The translations under genes and the position numbers were made by a program. Of a DNA stretch of 15,475 nucleotides, positions 1-6,819 are shown piece by piece. The notes below the pieces were generated by a model. That model ran no database searches. It was not told the origin of the DNA and saw only the letters and a program-made list of their open reading frames with translations. This DNA is from Pseudomonadota bacterium (lineage in GTDB: Bacteria; Desulfobacterota; Desulfobacteria; Desulfobacterales; Desulfosarcinaceae), in NCBI GenBank assembly GCA_023435265.1, contig JAEYRZ010000022.1, positions 1 through 15,475 of the forward strand, in the 5' to 3' direction. How positions within the stretch are numbered: position 1 is the first letter of the stretch; the number at the start of each line of letters is the position of its first letter.

Positions 1-114
1 CCGTGCGGCCGAAAGGCCGCCGAGCAGATCGTTCAACCCGCCGCCTCCGGACGGCGTGACACAGCCGGACAGGCACGCCGCAACACAGGCGGCCAGTATC
101 ATTTTCTTCAGCAT
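1..114 (-). CDS. Lipoprotein, N-terminal part (runs off the window)
   Basis: Only the first 38 codons are inside the window; the gene continues past base 1. The start ATG is preceded by a strong GGAGGAGG ribosome-binding site about five bases upstream. The protein begins MLKKMILAACVAACLSGC: a Lys pair, a short hydrophobic stretch and an LSGC lipobox, so signal peptidase II should cleave before Cys18 and the mature protein should be lipid-anchored. The mature part seen is Gly-rich and then reads NDLLGGLSAAR. No family can be assigned from this fragment. It lies 45 bases downstream of the nucleotidyltransferase on the same strand and may share its transcript. Confidence 0.8.
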   Translation of the reverse strand, partial: MLKKMILAACVAACLSGCVTPSGGGGLNDLLGGLSAAR

Positions 115-159
115 GCAGCCTCCTCCGCATTCGCGTCGACAGGGAAGATCAAGCACAGG

Positions 160-1113
160 TCAGACATGAGCATCGCACTTGAATCGATGTTTCTCAAGCG
201 TTTCGCAGATGAAGCGCTCCCAGTAGGCAAGGTCGGCCGCTTCGGGCAGACGGCTTTCGGCGAGCAGTCGCTCCACCTCGTCCATCAGGGATTCCAATGC
301 CGGTGCGACCTGAGTGGGGTAATCGAGCCGGCCGGCCTTGACCTCTCGCAAGAAGGGAGCGTCGGCCAGAGGGTAGCGGATGGTGTTGTGGATCAGGATG
401 TCGCGTGTTTGAAGGGCGGCACGCAGCGCGTGGGAGACCGCTTTCCAGTCGATGCTTTTGTTTTCGGCGGCCAGCCGGGCGCGCTCGCCGTATTGGGCCA
501 GGAATTTTTCCAGGGTGGGGATCACCTGGCCGATGGCCGTGCTCTCTTGAAAGGTCTTGCCGCAGACGCGATACCGGCGCAGGCCGTGCGAATCAGGGCC
601 AAGGTCGACACAGTGTTCGATGCGCGGCAGGCGGTCCCAGATACTGCGCAGCCTCTGTTCCCGGGGGTGCTCCTTCAGAACGGCCAGCACCCGGCCGGCG
701 CCGGCCAGGCGCGATCCTTTGATGCCGTACTTGGCGGCCTGCCGCCGCCCGTAGGCGATGAAGGCGCTGAGGTTCTTGGTGTAGAAGCGCTGCCGCCGGG
801 CCACGATGGCGCGCCAGATGTCGGAGTCGGCGATCAGGAAATCGTCGGGCGCATGCAGCATGTCCATGGCCACGGTCTGTCCTTCACAGGCCATCCGGAT
901 GAAATGGTGCAGGGAATAGAATTCCTCGTCGACGTCGGCGGCCTTGTTCCTGCTGCGGTCGTCGCCTGTGCTGAAACTGCGCGATTTGGGAATGCGGCCC
1001 AGCAGAATTTCTTCGCGCGCCGGCAGGAAGACACCCCGGTAATCGACATCGGAGGATTCGGTGGCCATGCCGTAGAGCGGTGCGCCGAAGATCATTTTGA
1101 CGATGAGATCCAT
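160..1113 (-). CDS. RlaP/COG3541-type nucleotidyltransferase (DNA polymerase beta superfamily)
   Basis: The N-terminus carries the pol-beta nucleotidyltransferase signature: FGAPLYG (residues 9-15) followed by SSDVDYRGVF (20-29). Asp22 and Asp24 are the expected metal-binding pair, and the SDxDxRG form is typical of the RlaP family (PF10127). The remaining residues, to about 317, are helical with many Arg/Lys. Members of this family presumably transfer a nucleotide to an RNA or other acceptor, but the substrate is unknown. An upstream GTG at 1158 would add 15 residues. I prefer the ATG at 1113 because the GTG sits only 14 bases past a terminator and has no ribosome-binding site; neither start has a good one. 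A long open frame on the opposite strand here is a shadow. Confidence 0.82.
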   Translation of the reverse strand: MDLIVKMIFGAPLYGMATESSDVDYRGVFLPAREEILLGRIPKSRSFSTGDDRSRNKAADVDEEFYSLHHFIRMACEGQTVAMDMLHAPDDFLIADSDIWRAIVARRQRFYTKNLSAFIAYGRRQAAKYGIKGSRLAGAGRVLAVLKEHPREQRLRSIWDRLPRIEHCVDLGPDSHGLRRYRVCGKTFQESTAIGQVIPTLEKFLAQYGERARLAAENKSIDWKAVSHALRAALQTRDILIHNTIRYPLADAPFLREVKAGRLDYPTQVAPALESLMDEVERLLAESRLPEAADLAYWERFICETLEKHRFKCDAHV

Positions 1114-1171
1114 ACCGTTGTTCCGTACATTGAGAGAACCGTCACGGCCGCCGGACACTGTCTGCGCGAAT

Positions 1172-1198
1172 AAAAACCGCCCTGCCCGGCGGGAGGGC
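1172..1198 (-). terminator. Intrinsic terminator after the Lys-rich microprotein gene
   Basis: On the minus strand GCCCT...AGGGC forms the outer stem, with an inner CC/GG pairing after one mismatch, followed by GG and five T residues (plus-strand A-run 1172-1176). It ends the transcript of the small gene at 1256-1372 and separates it from the nucleotidyltransferase gene downstream. Confidence 0.7.
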
Positions 1199-1255
1199 CC
1201 GCCACGGCACCGGCGGCTTCAAAAGAATGGATTGTTTATCGGTCGGATATAAAGC

Positions 1256-1372
1256 TTAACTTTGGCTGCGCTCTTTTTCCTTTTTCTTTTCCTGCTTGGC
1301 CTTTTTCTTTTCCTTCTGGCTCAAAGCCGGCTTCTTCTTGCTTTCTTTCTGGGTGTCCCTCGATTTGGCCAT
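1256..1372 (-). CDS. Lys-rich 38-residue microprotein
   Basis: This small gene encodes MAKSRDTQKESKKKPALS followed by a charged Lys/Glu/Gln tail of about 20 residues. Nearly half the residues are Lys or Arg, and the C-terminal half should form a charged helix. The ATG has a clear AAGGAG ribosome-binding site six bases upstream, a possible promoter about 80 bases upstream and an intrinsic terminator after the stop, so it looks like a complete single-gene unit. Short proteins starting with a similar MAKSRD-x-QKESKKKP sequence occur in many proteobacteria as conserved hypotheticals, to my recollection. The function is unknown; the composition would suit nucleic-acid or ribosome association, but that is inference. 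An overlapping 65-codon frame on the same strand is a shadow. Confidence 0.75.
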   Translation of the reverse strand: MAKSRDTQKESKKKPALSQKEKKKAKQEKKKEKERSQS

Positions 1373-1448
1373 GCTCCGCTCCTTGTGATCGTGCAGCCTC
1401 ATGCCGCCGGGCTGGAAAGGGTTCCCGAATCAATCCGTTGCTTTGCGC

Positions 1449-1477
1449 AGGTTAATATAGGCGGCCGACGGTGTCAA
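1449..1477 (-). promoter_or_regulatory. Possible sigma-70 promoter of the microprotein gene
   Basis: On the minus strand a perfect TTGACA (-35, plus positions 1472-1477) is followed after 17 bases by TAACCT (1449-1454). The -10 box matches the consensus poorly, so this is a candidate only. It would give a leader of about 70 bases. Confidence 0.4.
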
Positions 1478-1650
1478 CCCGGAGTGCGGCTGCATTGCTT
1501 TCCGCGCAACAGTTCCTATGTTTTCGCCAACGCACCCCGCCTCGACCTGCAGAATTTGCGGGACCTTCTGCGCCTTACGGAATTGCAGTTCGAGCGCCGG
1601 CCGTTTGCCGTTCAGGCCTTGCCCTGAAAGGGGGCGAGAAAGGAGTGCTC

Positions 1651-2088
1651 ATGAAAGAAAAACGCAGCATGCACCTGAGGGTGCAGGAGATGTGCGATTG
1701 CTATGCGACCACCGACCCGCTGGTCGAAATGGAGCGGATGCGGAACGAAAGCGGGGATAAAGAAGAATCGGCAGTCAAATGGCTGGCGCTGGCGGTGCTG
1801 CACGGCATCAACAGCGACCTCGAAGAGATTTCGATTTCTCTGGACGAGGACGGCCGCGTGCGCGTCAAAGCCGAACATCCCGCAAGCGACCTTCCGGCAC
1901 CGAGCGCGGAAATCGCCGACACCATCATGGATGTGGTGCGCGAAATCACGCATATCGAAGAAGACAAGGGCCGGCTTCCGATTGCCATCGGGATCCGCGA
2001 CAGCAGCGTGGACCTGGAGGTAAAGGTCAAGTCCAAGGGCGAGCGGGACAAGGTCAAACTCAAATTCAAGAAAGGGCATCGGCACTGA
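1651..2088 (+). CDS. Conserved-looking protein of unknown function, 145 residues
   Basis: The ATG at 1651 follows an AAAGGAG ribosome-binding site; the frame stays open upstream of it, but that part reads like non-coding sequence. The N-terminus holds CDCYATTDPLVEMERMR (residues 15-31). The middle has WLALAVLHGI, then a Ser/Asp-rich beta region, an amphipathic helix (AEIADTIMDVVREITHIEE) and a very basic, strand-like C-terminus rich in alternating Lys and Val, ending KKGHRH. No signal peptide or membrane segment is seen. It is probably a cytoplasmic alpha/beta protein. I do not recognise a named domain, though similar sequences seem to occur in Desulfobacterales. Codon use matches its neighbours. 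Confidence 0.75.
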   Translation: MKEKRSMHLRVQEMCDCYATTDPLVEMERMRNESGDKEESAVKWLALAVLHGINSDLEEISISLDEDGRVRVKAEHPASDLPAPSAEIADTIMDVVREITHIEEDKGRLPIAIGIRDSSVDLEVKVKSKGERDKVKLKFKKGHRH

Positions 2089-2102
2089 CAGGCGGCTGAA
2101 AA

Positions 2103-2169
2103 CCAGCATCAGGCAGAGGCGCAGAGAATTCAAAGAGATTCTTTTCTTCCATAACGTACTGCCTGCTGG
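2103..2169. repeat. Hairpin-forming intergenic repeat (CAGAGG family)
   Basis: An inverted repeat bounds this element: CCAG-CAT-CAGGCAG (2103-2116) pairs with CTGCCTG-CTGG (2159-2169). Inside, 2114-2137 reads CAGAGGCGCAGAGAA and then a CAAAGAG unit, closely resembling the repeat at 13620-13671. A smaller AAAGA/TCTTT hairpin lies next to it. It follows the stop codon of the 145-residue gene and looks like a dispersed REP-like element, not a simple terminator, because it has no adjacent T-run. Confidence 0.55.
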
Positions 2170-2235
2170 ATCGGTTTGGGTCATGAATCGGCCGGCCTGG
2201 GGGCCGGGATCGGGCATCGATATCCAATTCGTTTG

Positions 2236-2263
2236 CGATCCCGATTCCGACCCCGACCCCGAA
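2236..2263. repeat. Degenerate hexamer tandem repeat
   Basis: The stretch consists of about four imperfect CCGAYY units (CCGATT, CCGACC, CCGACC, CCGAAA) in the gap before the DUF2905 gene. It contains no open frame or obvious promoter and may be a slippage-prone spacer. Confidence 0.4.
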
Positions 2264-2340
2264 ATGATACTTATGGATCGTATGTACTCAGGCACTGGTT
2301 TTTCAACAGAGGTCAAGCCCGGCCGGCTCGGAGGATCGGT

Positions 2341-2541
2341 ATGCAGAAAATGCTCGTTCTGATCGGTGCCGTCTTCATCATCGCGGGCCTGGCATGGCCG
2401 TGGCTTTCCAGGCTCCCCCTGGGCCGGCTGCCAGGCGACATCGTCATCAATCAACCCAATCTGAAAATCGTCATTCCCATCACGACCATGCTGCTGGTCA
2501 GCGTGGTGCTGTCATTGATTGTGTGGCTGTTGAGAAAGTAG
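2341..2541 (+). CDS. DUF2905-family small membrane protein
   Basis: The 66-residue protein has two hydrophobic segments: residues 4-20 (MLVLIGAVFIIAGLAWP) and 46-63 (ITTMLLVSVVLSLIVWLL). Between them lies the family signature LGRLPGDI, followed by a short polar stretch. This arrangement and length are those of DUF2905 proteins, which are inner-membrane proteins of unknown function. The chosen ATG has a GGAGG eight bases upstream; longer versions of the frame reach into the repeat-rich spacer. The last 30 bases overlap tail to tail with the kinase gene on the other strand, so the two transcripts must be partly antisense. Confidence 0.88.
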   Translation: MQKMLVLIGAVFIIAGLAWPWLSRLPLGRLPGDIVINQPNLKIVIPITTMLLVSVVLSLIVWLLRK

Positions 2542-3414
2542 CGCCGCCGAAGGCAATCCCGCCGGAGCATCCTGAAAGGTGACCGGGTCGATCTGGACGG
2601 TCCCCAGGCGCAGGCAGTCCACGGCGTCTACATTCTGCAGCGGCGTGAGCAGGTTCAATCGATTCTTTTTCTTCTCCCAGGATTCGATGATTCCCAGCCC
2701 CATCAGCAGCCCGCGGCCGTCTTCCAGCCCCACCAGGCGGTGCCGGTCGAATGCCGCGAACGGAAGCACCGCCTTGGTCGAGAGGTCGAATGCCAGGGAG
2801 CGGGCGTTCTGGAAATGATCTTTGAAGCGTGCGGCGCGCCGACCCCTGCGATGCGCGGGCGAACGGATACTCACTGCCGGCGAGGGCGCCAGTTCGACGA
2901 TCTCGACACGCCGGCTGCGCCGCAGGGGCATAAGCAGGTGTTCGATTTCCTGGTTGCGCTGAATCGCAAAAAGGCGGCTGGGGCGCAGCAGGTCGATTTC
3001 GGCCAGGCGCAGGTACGGACCGCGGAGCGGGTCGACGAAACCGCAGGTATCGTATACCACGCATGTGACGCCCGACTGCAGGGCCATGTTTCTCAGCCGC
3101 GCCGCGCCGGCCAGGAGGTGCAGCATCTGGCCCTGCGGCGAGGTGTTGCCTACAAAATACCGGTAGACGAACCGGTCCGGCTGCGCGGTCCGCTCGCCCT
3201 GCGCGGAAAACGCGACGGTCAGAGTGGCAGGAGGTCCCAGGCCGGACTGCCCCAGATCGCCGTCAAGATAAGCGGTCGGCACTGCATTGGCGCGCAACCG
3301 GGCGAACAGATAACGGCAGAAGGTGCTCTTGCCGGTATCCGGGGCGCCGATCACCATGAAGGTGCCGGACAATCCGGTCAAATCGATCTTCTGCCAATGG
3401 GCGGAAATTTCCAT
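2512..3414 (-). CDS. Clp1/Grc3-type P-loop polynucleotide kinase-like protein
   Basis: The 300-residue protein has a Walker A motif GAPDTGKST (residues 23-31), then DGDLGQSGLGPP (51-62), and a Walker B-like stretch VVYDTCGFVDP around residue 130. This order and the D-x-D-x-GQ motif are those of the Clp1_P family, which phosphorylates the 5'-hydroxyl end of RNA or DNA in eukaryotes and archaea; bacterial members are poorly characterised. The C-terminal part (about 190-300) would be the less conserved accessory domain. The ATG at 3414 has an AGGAGG site four bases upstream; an in-frame start 30 codons earlier adds a basic tail with no family similarity. It overlaps the DUF2905 gene at its 3' end and is transcribed away from the exported-protein gene at 3589. 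Confidence 0.82.
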   Translation of the reverse strand: MEISAHWQKIDLTGLSGTFMVIGAPDTGKSTFCRYLFARLRANAVPTAYLDGDLGQSGLGPPATLTVAFSAQGERTAQPDRFVYRYFVGNTSPQGQMLHLLAGAARLRNMALQSGVTCVVYDTCGFVDPLRGPYLRLAEIDLLRPSRLFAIQRNQEIEHLLMPLRRSRRVEIVELAPSPAVSIRSPAHRRGRRAARFKDHFQNARSLAFDLSTKAVLPFAAFDRHRLVGLEDGRGLLMGLGIIESWEKKKNRLNLLTPLQNVDAVDCLRLGTVQIDPVTFQDAPAGLPSAALLSQQPHNQ

Positions 3415-3473
3415 CGGCCTCCTCGTCCAACGCGCAGGTCGGGCGTTGTTTCCATCACACTTTTTAATAAGCG

Positions 3474-3529
3474 CGCTGATCAGCGGCTCCAATAGAGTCC
3501 CCACCGTATTTAAACGGCTTCAAAATACG
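3474..3529. promoter_or_regulatory. Two palindromes in the divergent promoter region
   Basis: The space between the divergent kinase and exported-protein genes holds a perfect 12-base palindrome CGCTGATCAGCG (3474-3485) and an inverted repeat CGTATTT / AAATACG with an 11-base spacer (3505-3511 and 3523-3529). Either could be a regulator site. No regulator gene is nearby and no clear promoter boxes were found. Confidence 0.35.
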
Positions 3530-3588
3530 CGGTCGCACCCATTGGGATCGATACGCTCCGGCGCTATTTTCACGCACACGGAGGATAT

Positions 3589-4230
3589 ATGAAAAACAAA
3601 TGGCTTCTGGGTGTGCTTGTGACGGCGGGGATTCTGGGGTGGCCCGAGATCGGCCGCGGCCTGCTCGGCGAAAGCGGGCCTCCGAACGCCAGAATTCAGG
3701 TCCAATGGGTGGACGATACGCTGGTCGCCGTCGGAGCCTCGGCTCAGACGGCCCCTTTCAGCCTGGGCGTCGACGAGCAAGTACGTGAGGTCCGATCACG
3801 CGGGTCGGTGGCCGCGGTCCTCACCTCGGACCGCTTCCTGGCGATTTCCGAAACCGCCGCGGACTGGCTGGAAACGCCCTTTGCGCTGAACGAGGGGGAT
3901 GAGGGCCGGTTGGTGCTCTCCGAAAACATGGTCCTGGTCGATACTCAGGACCGGGTGTTGGCTTTCGACGGGGTCGCCAACCGCATGATCGCGTACGATC
4001 TGCCGGCCGGCGAGCGGGTTTTCGAGCGCGCCGCAGATCTCAACGTGCTGGTGTTTGCCACCGAGTACCGGGCGGCGGGACTTGCCGCGGGCGGCGATTG
4101 GGAAACCGTCGATTTCGCCGTTTCGGAAATTTTCCGCGGTCTGAACGCGGATGCGGATCGGGCCACGGTCCAGACCTCGACCCGCCGCTTGACTTTTTCG
4201 GCCGCCGCCGGCGGATGGTCAACCCCCTGA
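3589..4230 (+). CDS. Exported protein of unknown function, 213 residues
   Basis: The protein starts MKNKWLLGVLVTAGILGWPE: a basic N-region and a hydrophobic stretch that could be a signal peptide or a membrane anchor. No clear signal-peptidase site stands out. The rest is a series of beta-strand-like segments (for example RIQVQWVDDTLVAVGAS, VAAVLTSDRFLAIS, MVLVDTQDRVLAF, NVLVFATEYRAAGLA) spaced at 30-40 residues, which resembles a small propeller-like or repeated beta fold. A GGAGG lies five bases before the ATG. It converges on the TPM gene with a gap of only 19 bases. I do not recognise a family. Confidence 0.75.
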   Translation: MKNKWLLGVLVTAGILGWPEIGRGLLGESGPPNARIQVQWVDDTLVAVGASAQTAPFSLGVDEQVREVRSRGSVAAVLTSDRFLAISETAADWLETPFALNEGDEGRLVLSENMVLVDTQDRVLAFDGVANRMIAYDLPAGERVFERAADLNVLVFATEYRAAGLAAGGDWETVDFAVSEIFRGLNADADRATVQTSTRRLTFSAAAGGWSTP

Positions 4231-4249
4231 AAATGTCGGCCGGCCGATC

Positions 4250-5212
4250 CTACCAACTTCCCGAAGCGCCGCCGCCGCCCGAGCTGCCACCGCCGCCTGA
4301 AAATCCGCCCCCGCCCGATGATCCGCCGCCCCCGCTCGAAAATCCGCTTCTCCCGGCGCCCCCGCCGGTCCACAGGCCGCCGATCCGCGCCCGGCCCTTT
4401 TTGCGCATGTCGCGACGCGCCTTATCATACCAAGGCTGCCGGCTGACGATGAGTTTGCCGATGGGATAGGCCGCCAGATAGGTGATCAGGAGGCCCAGGG
4501 CCGCCCTACCGCCGATGATGACCATCGGAAAAATCGCCCAGAACGGGATCAGGAAGAAATAGAGAAACCACCCCTTACCCGGGGTCAGAACGCCGATCAC
4601 GGTAAAGAGGCCGATGATGCTGAAAACGAAAGCGCCGATCAGAACGCGTTGATAGAACGGCATCTCCGGCGTTTCGAAGTTCATGCCACCCCCCTGTCCG
4701 GCCTGACGGTCCGGCAGTTCCCCCTCACCGCGCAGCTGTCCGATAATGGCGGCGACGCCTTCCTCGACGCCGGCGTCGTAATCTCCGGCCCTGAAACGAG
4801 GGGCGATGATGTTGCGGATGATACGACCGGCCTCGAGATCGGTCAGGCGTTCTTCCAGACCATAGCCGACCTCGATGCGCATGCGCCGGTCACGGGGTGC
4901 GATCACCACGAGGATGCCGTTGTCCCCCGCCTTGCGGCCCAACTGCCAGGCTTCGAAAACGCGGTGCGCAAAAGTTTCGATCGCCTCACCCTCCAGGCTG
5001 GGAAGGGTCAGTACGGCCACCTGGTCGGTGGTTGCGGTTTCGTGGGCCTGCAATTGTCCGCTGATGCGCTCGATCACTTCCGGGCTGAGGATTTCGGCGT
5101 CATCCGTGATCCGGCCGCGCAGAAAGGGAACGTCGACGGCGGCCGGGACATCCGCGGCGGCACCGGCCAGCAACACGGCCGCCAACGCCAATCCGAGACA
5201 CCGCAGGCTCAC
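4250..5212 (-). CDS. TPM-domain (YgcG-type) membrane protein with Gly-rich tail
   Basis: The 320-residue protein has a signal peptide (about residues 1-26). A TPM domain (about 33-165) follows, with the family signatures AGDNGILVVIAP, MRIEVGYGLEERLTD and RFRAGDYDAGVEEGV. Next come two or three membrane segments (about 185-260). It ends in a Gly/Ser tail closing in GASGSW, the usual end of YgcG-type proteins. TPM domains (TLP18.3/Psb32/MOLO-1) are periplasmic or lumenal domains linked to membrane-protein assembly or quality control. The start is GTG, with a GGGAGG seven bases upstream, and it overlaps the stop of the preceding gene as GTGA, so translation is probably coupled. The opposite-strand frames here are shadows. 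Confidence 0.92.
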   Translation of the reverse strand: MSLRCLGLALAAVLLAGAAADVPAAVDVPFLRGRITDDAEILSPEVIERISGQLQAHETATTDQVAVLTLPSLEGEAIETFAHRVFEAWQLGRKAGDNGILVVIAPRDRRMRIEVGYGLEERLTDLEAGRIIRNIIAPRFRAGDYDAGVEEGVAAIIGQLRGEGELPDRQAGQGGGMNFETPEMPFYQRVLIGAFVFSIIGLFTVIGVLTPGKGWFLYFFLIPFWAIFPMVIIGGRAALGLLITYLAAYPIGKLIVSRQPWYDKARRDMRKKGRARIGGLWTGGGAGRSGFSSGGGGSSGGGGFSGGGGSSGGGGASGSW

Positions 5213-5856
5213 GGCCGCCCCTCCCTTCGCTGGATCAGGTCTTCGGGAAGCGGGTTCGCACCCCGCCCATCCGCGCTGAACCCTGCCGCCTCAAGGGTCT
5301 CCCGGAGCAGCGAAAGCCCCTCGCCGAGCGCAGCGAAACGCCGGCCTTGCTTCAGCAGCGCCGTGATCCGCTCGACGACCGGCTGCAGCATCGGCGCCTC
5401 GAGCCGCCCGACAACGCCGCGGTCCGGCAGAATGATCACCCGATGTTCAAAAAGGCTGACCAGCAGAAGGATTCCGGTCCGATCCGGAGTGTTGTAAATC
5501 TCGCGTTCCAGAAAGAAGGTTCGGGCATGTTGCTCGACTTCGGCGGCGGCGCGCGGCTCATCCAGAAAAAGGCGCGCGAAGGCGGGCCAGAATACGGTCA
5601 TCAAGGCCGCCGTTACGCCTGCACCTAACATCGGTGCGAGCCGGGCGTGCGGTGTAAGGGCGTCGGGCTGCACGACCTGCCCGATCCACAAGACCAAAGC
5701 GGTTGAAACACTGCCCAGGGCAAAGGCTTTCCAGGGAATTTCGGGATAGGCATCGGACTTGTCGACGACCGCGGCGACGATCTGCACCCCCGTGCGGCGT
5801 TCGACACCCCGGGTGGCTTGATTCAGAAAATCGGTTTGTTCGGCGGAGAAGTACAT
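5209..5856 (-). CDS. TPM-domain membrane protein, second copy
   Basis: The 215-residue protein has no signal peptide and begins MYFSAEQTDFLNQATRGVER. Two membrane segments (about 44-62 and 74-92) interrupt the N-terminal part of the TPM-like region. The conserved core follows as GILLLVSLFEHRVIILPDRGV (quoted in full at residues 128-148), then a helical C-terminus. In YgcG/LemA-type operons a protein of this kind is often encoded next to the Gly-rich TPM protein, and here the two overlap by four bases. No lemA gene is present in the window. The ATG at 5856 is chosen on protein grounds; its ribosome-binding site is weak, and an upstream TTG at 5916 would add 20 residues with no site at all. Confidence 0.82.
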   Translation of the reverse strand: MYFSAEQTDFLNQATRGVERRTGVQIVAAVVDKSDAYPEIPWKAFALGSVSTALVLWIGQVVQPDALTPHARLAPMLGAGVTAALMTVFWPAFARLFLDEPRAAAEVEQHARTFFLEREIYNTPDRTGILLLVSLFEHRVIILPDRGVVGRLEAPMLQPVVERITALLKQGRRFAALGEGLSLLRETLEAAGFSADGRGANPLPEDLIQRREGRP

Positions 5857-5982
5857 GCTGCATATCCCGACAGGGCATTGCTTCGAAGCTATATACCGAA
5901 CCGACAGCGGGGGCAAGGAGGGCCGGGCGCCTGCAATCGGCTGGGATTGTGCGAACTGGCCCGCGGGTGATGAAAAGTCGGT

Positions 5983-6702
5983 TCAACGCCGCTGGAGAAA
6001 CTGGCGCTGCAGATGGTAGATGCACCCGGTCAACTTCTCTTTTTCGGGGCGGTCGATCTCCATGAATTCGAAGGCGTACTTGTACAGGTCTTTCCGGCGT
6101 TCATGCTCGATGCGCCGCACTTCGGCGCGCTTGATGATCACCACCTTTTCGGGGGTGTTCTGATCGGCCGGGAAAACGATGCCCGCGCTATGGATCTGCT
6201 GGTTGAGTTCCAGGATGGCACCGATCGGATTGCGTGAATTGTGCTTGAGCAACGCGCCGAATATCCCGCCCAGGCTGATGTTGATCACCCCGATGATGAC
6301 GTGCAGCTGCTCCTGTTTGAAGAGCATGCGCGTACCCGGCGGCGTCACCATGCGGAAATGCTTGCGCCGCTGGAGCCGTTCCGCGTATTCGGGGAATGGG
6401 ATGCGCATATCGCGCCCCTGGTAGACGCCGCCTTGCGTGCTGAAGATATACTCCAGGTGATCGGGCCCGTTGAAATTGAAGCGCAGGCGGCAGTTCTCGG
6501 AGGATCCGGCAGCCTCTCTGAAGCCGTGCGGAAGGTCGATACTGAGGTAGGCACGCCCATTTTCCTCATGAATGCCGGTCAGGCAGGTAAGGCGTTCGAA
6601 ACCGGTGCCCACCACATTGATTGACATGATGGTTTTGGCGTCCATCAGCTGCCTGAAGAGCTCGAGCAGTTTCTGCCCCTGCACTTTTCCTGGATCGACC
6701 AT
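5983..6702 (-). CDS. PilZ-domain protein, probable cyclic-di-GMP receptor
   Basis: The 239-residue protein has an N-terminal YcgR-like beta domain (about 10-105) and then a PilZ domain opening with the RxxxR motif (R113-KHF-R117) and the second motif NISLGG (141-146, (D/N)xSxxG). Both parts of the c-di-GMP-binding signature are therefore present. Proteins of this layout bind c-di-GMP and alter flagellar, surface or exopolysaccharide functions. The C-terminus is basic and helical. I chose the ATG at 6702; a TTG four codons upstream abuts GGAG with no spacing. No flagellar or secretion genes adjoin it, so the target cannot be deduced. Confidence 0.85.
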   Translation of the reverse strand: MVDPGKVQGQKLLELFRQLMDAKTIMSINVVGTGFERLTCLTGIHEENGRAYLSIDLPHGFREAAGSSENCRLRFNFNGPDHLEYIFSTQGGVYQGRDMRIPFPEYAERLQRRKHFRMVTPPGTRMLFKQEQLHVIIGVINISLGGIFGALLKHNSRNPIGAILELNQQIHSAGIVFPADQNTPEKVVIIKRAEVRRIEHERRKDLYKYAFEFMEIDRPEKEKLTGCIYHLQRQFLQRR

Positions 6703-6789
6703 GCCAGACTTCAACTCCGTGTTAATCGTTCGTCACCCGGCCACCGAGACGGACCGCACCTGTATCATCGCATTTATCGGTTTGGCGTG

Positions 6790-6815
6790 GCGACTCTTTA
6801 GCCGGGTTGAGTCGC
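6790..6815 (-). terminator. Stem-loop just after the redox operon
   Basis: A perfect seven-base stem (GCGACTC 6790-6796 with GAGTCGC 6809-6815, loop of 12) lies four bases past the stop codon of the DUF309 gene. In the minus direction it has no T-run; in the plus direction it is followed by GGTTTT, but no plus-strand gene precedes it. It may stabilise or end the operon transcript. Confidence 0.4.
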
Positions 6816-6819
6816 GGTT

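Noticed and set aside
166..1173. A 335-codon open frame on the plus strand
   Set aside because: It lies antisense to the nucleotidyltransferase, has no recognisable domain and arises from high-GC codon bias.
3571..3580. CACGCACA, as at the start of a GEMM riboswitch, upstream of the exported-protein gene
   Set aside because: The rest of the GEMM consensus, including the second stem and receptor, is absent, and the ribosome-binding site follows directly.
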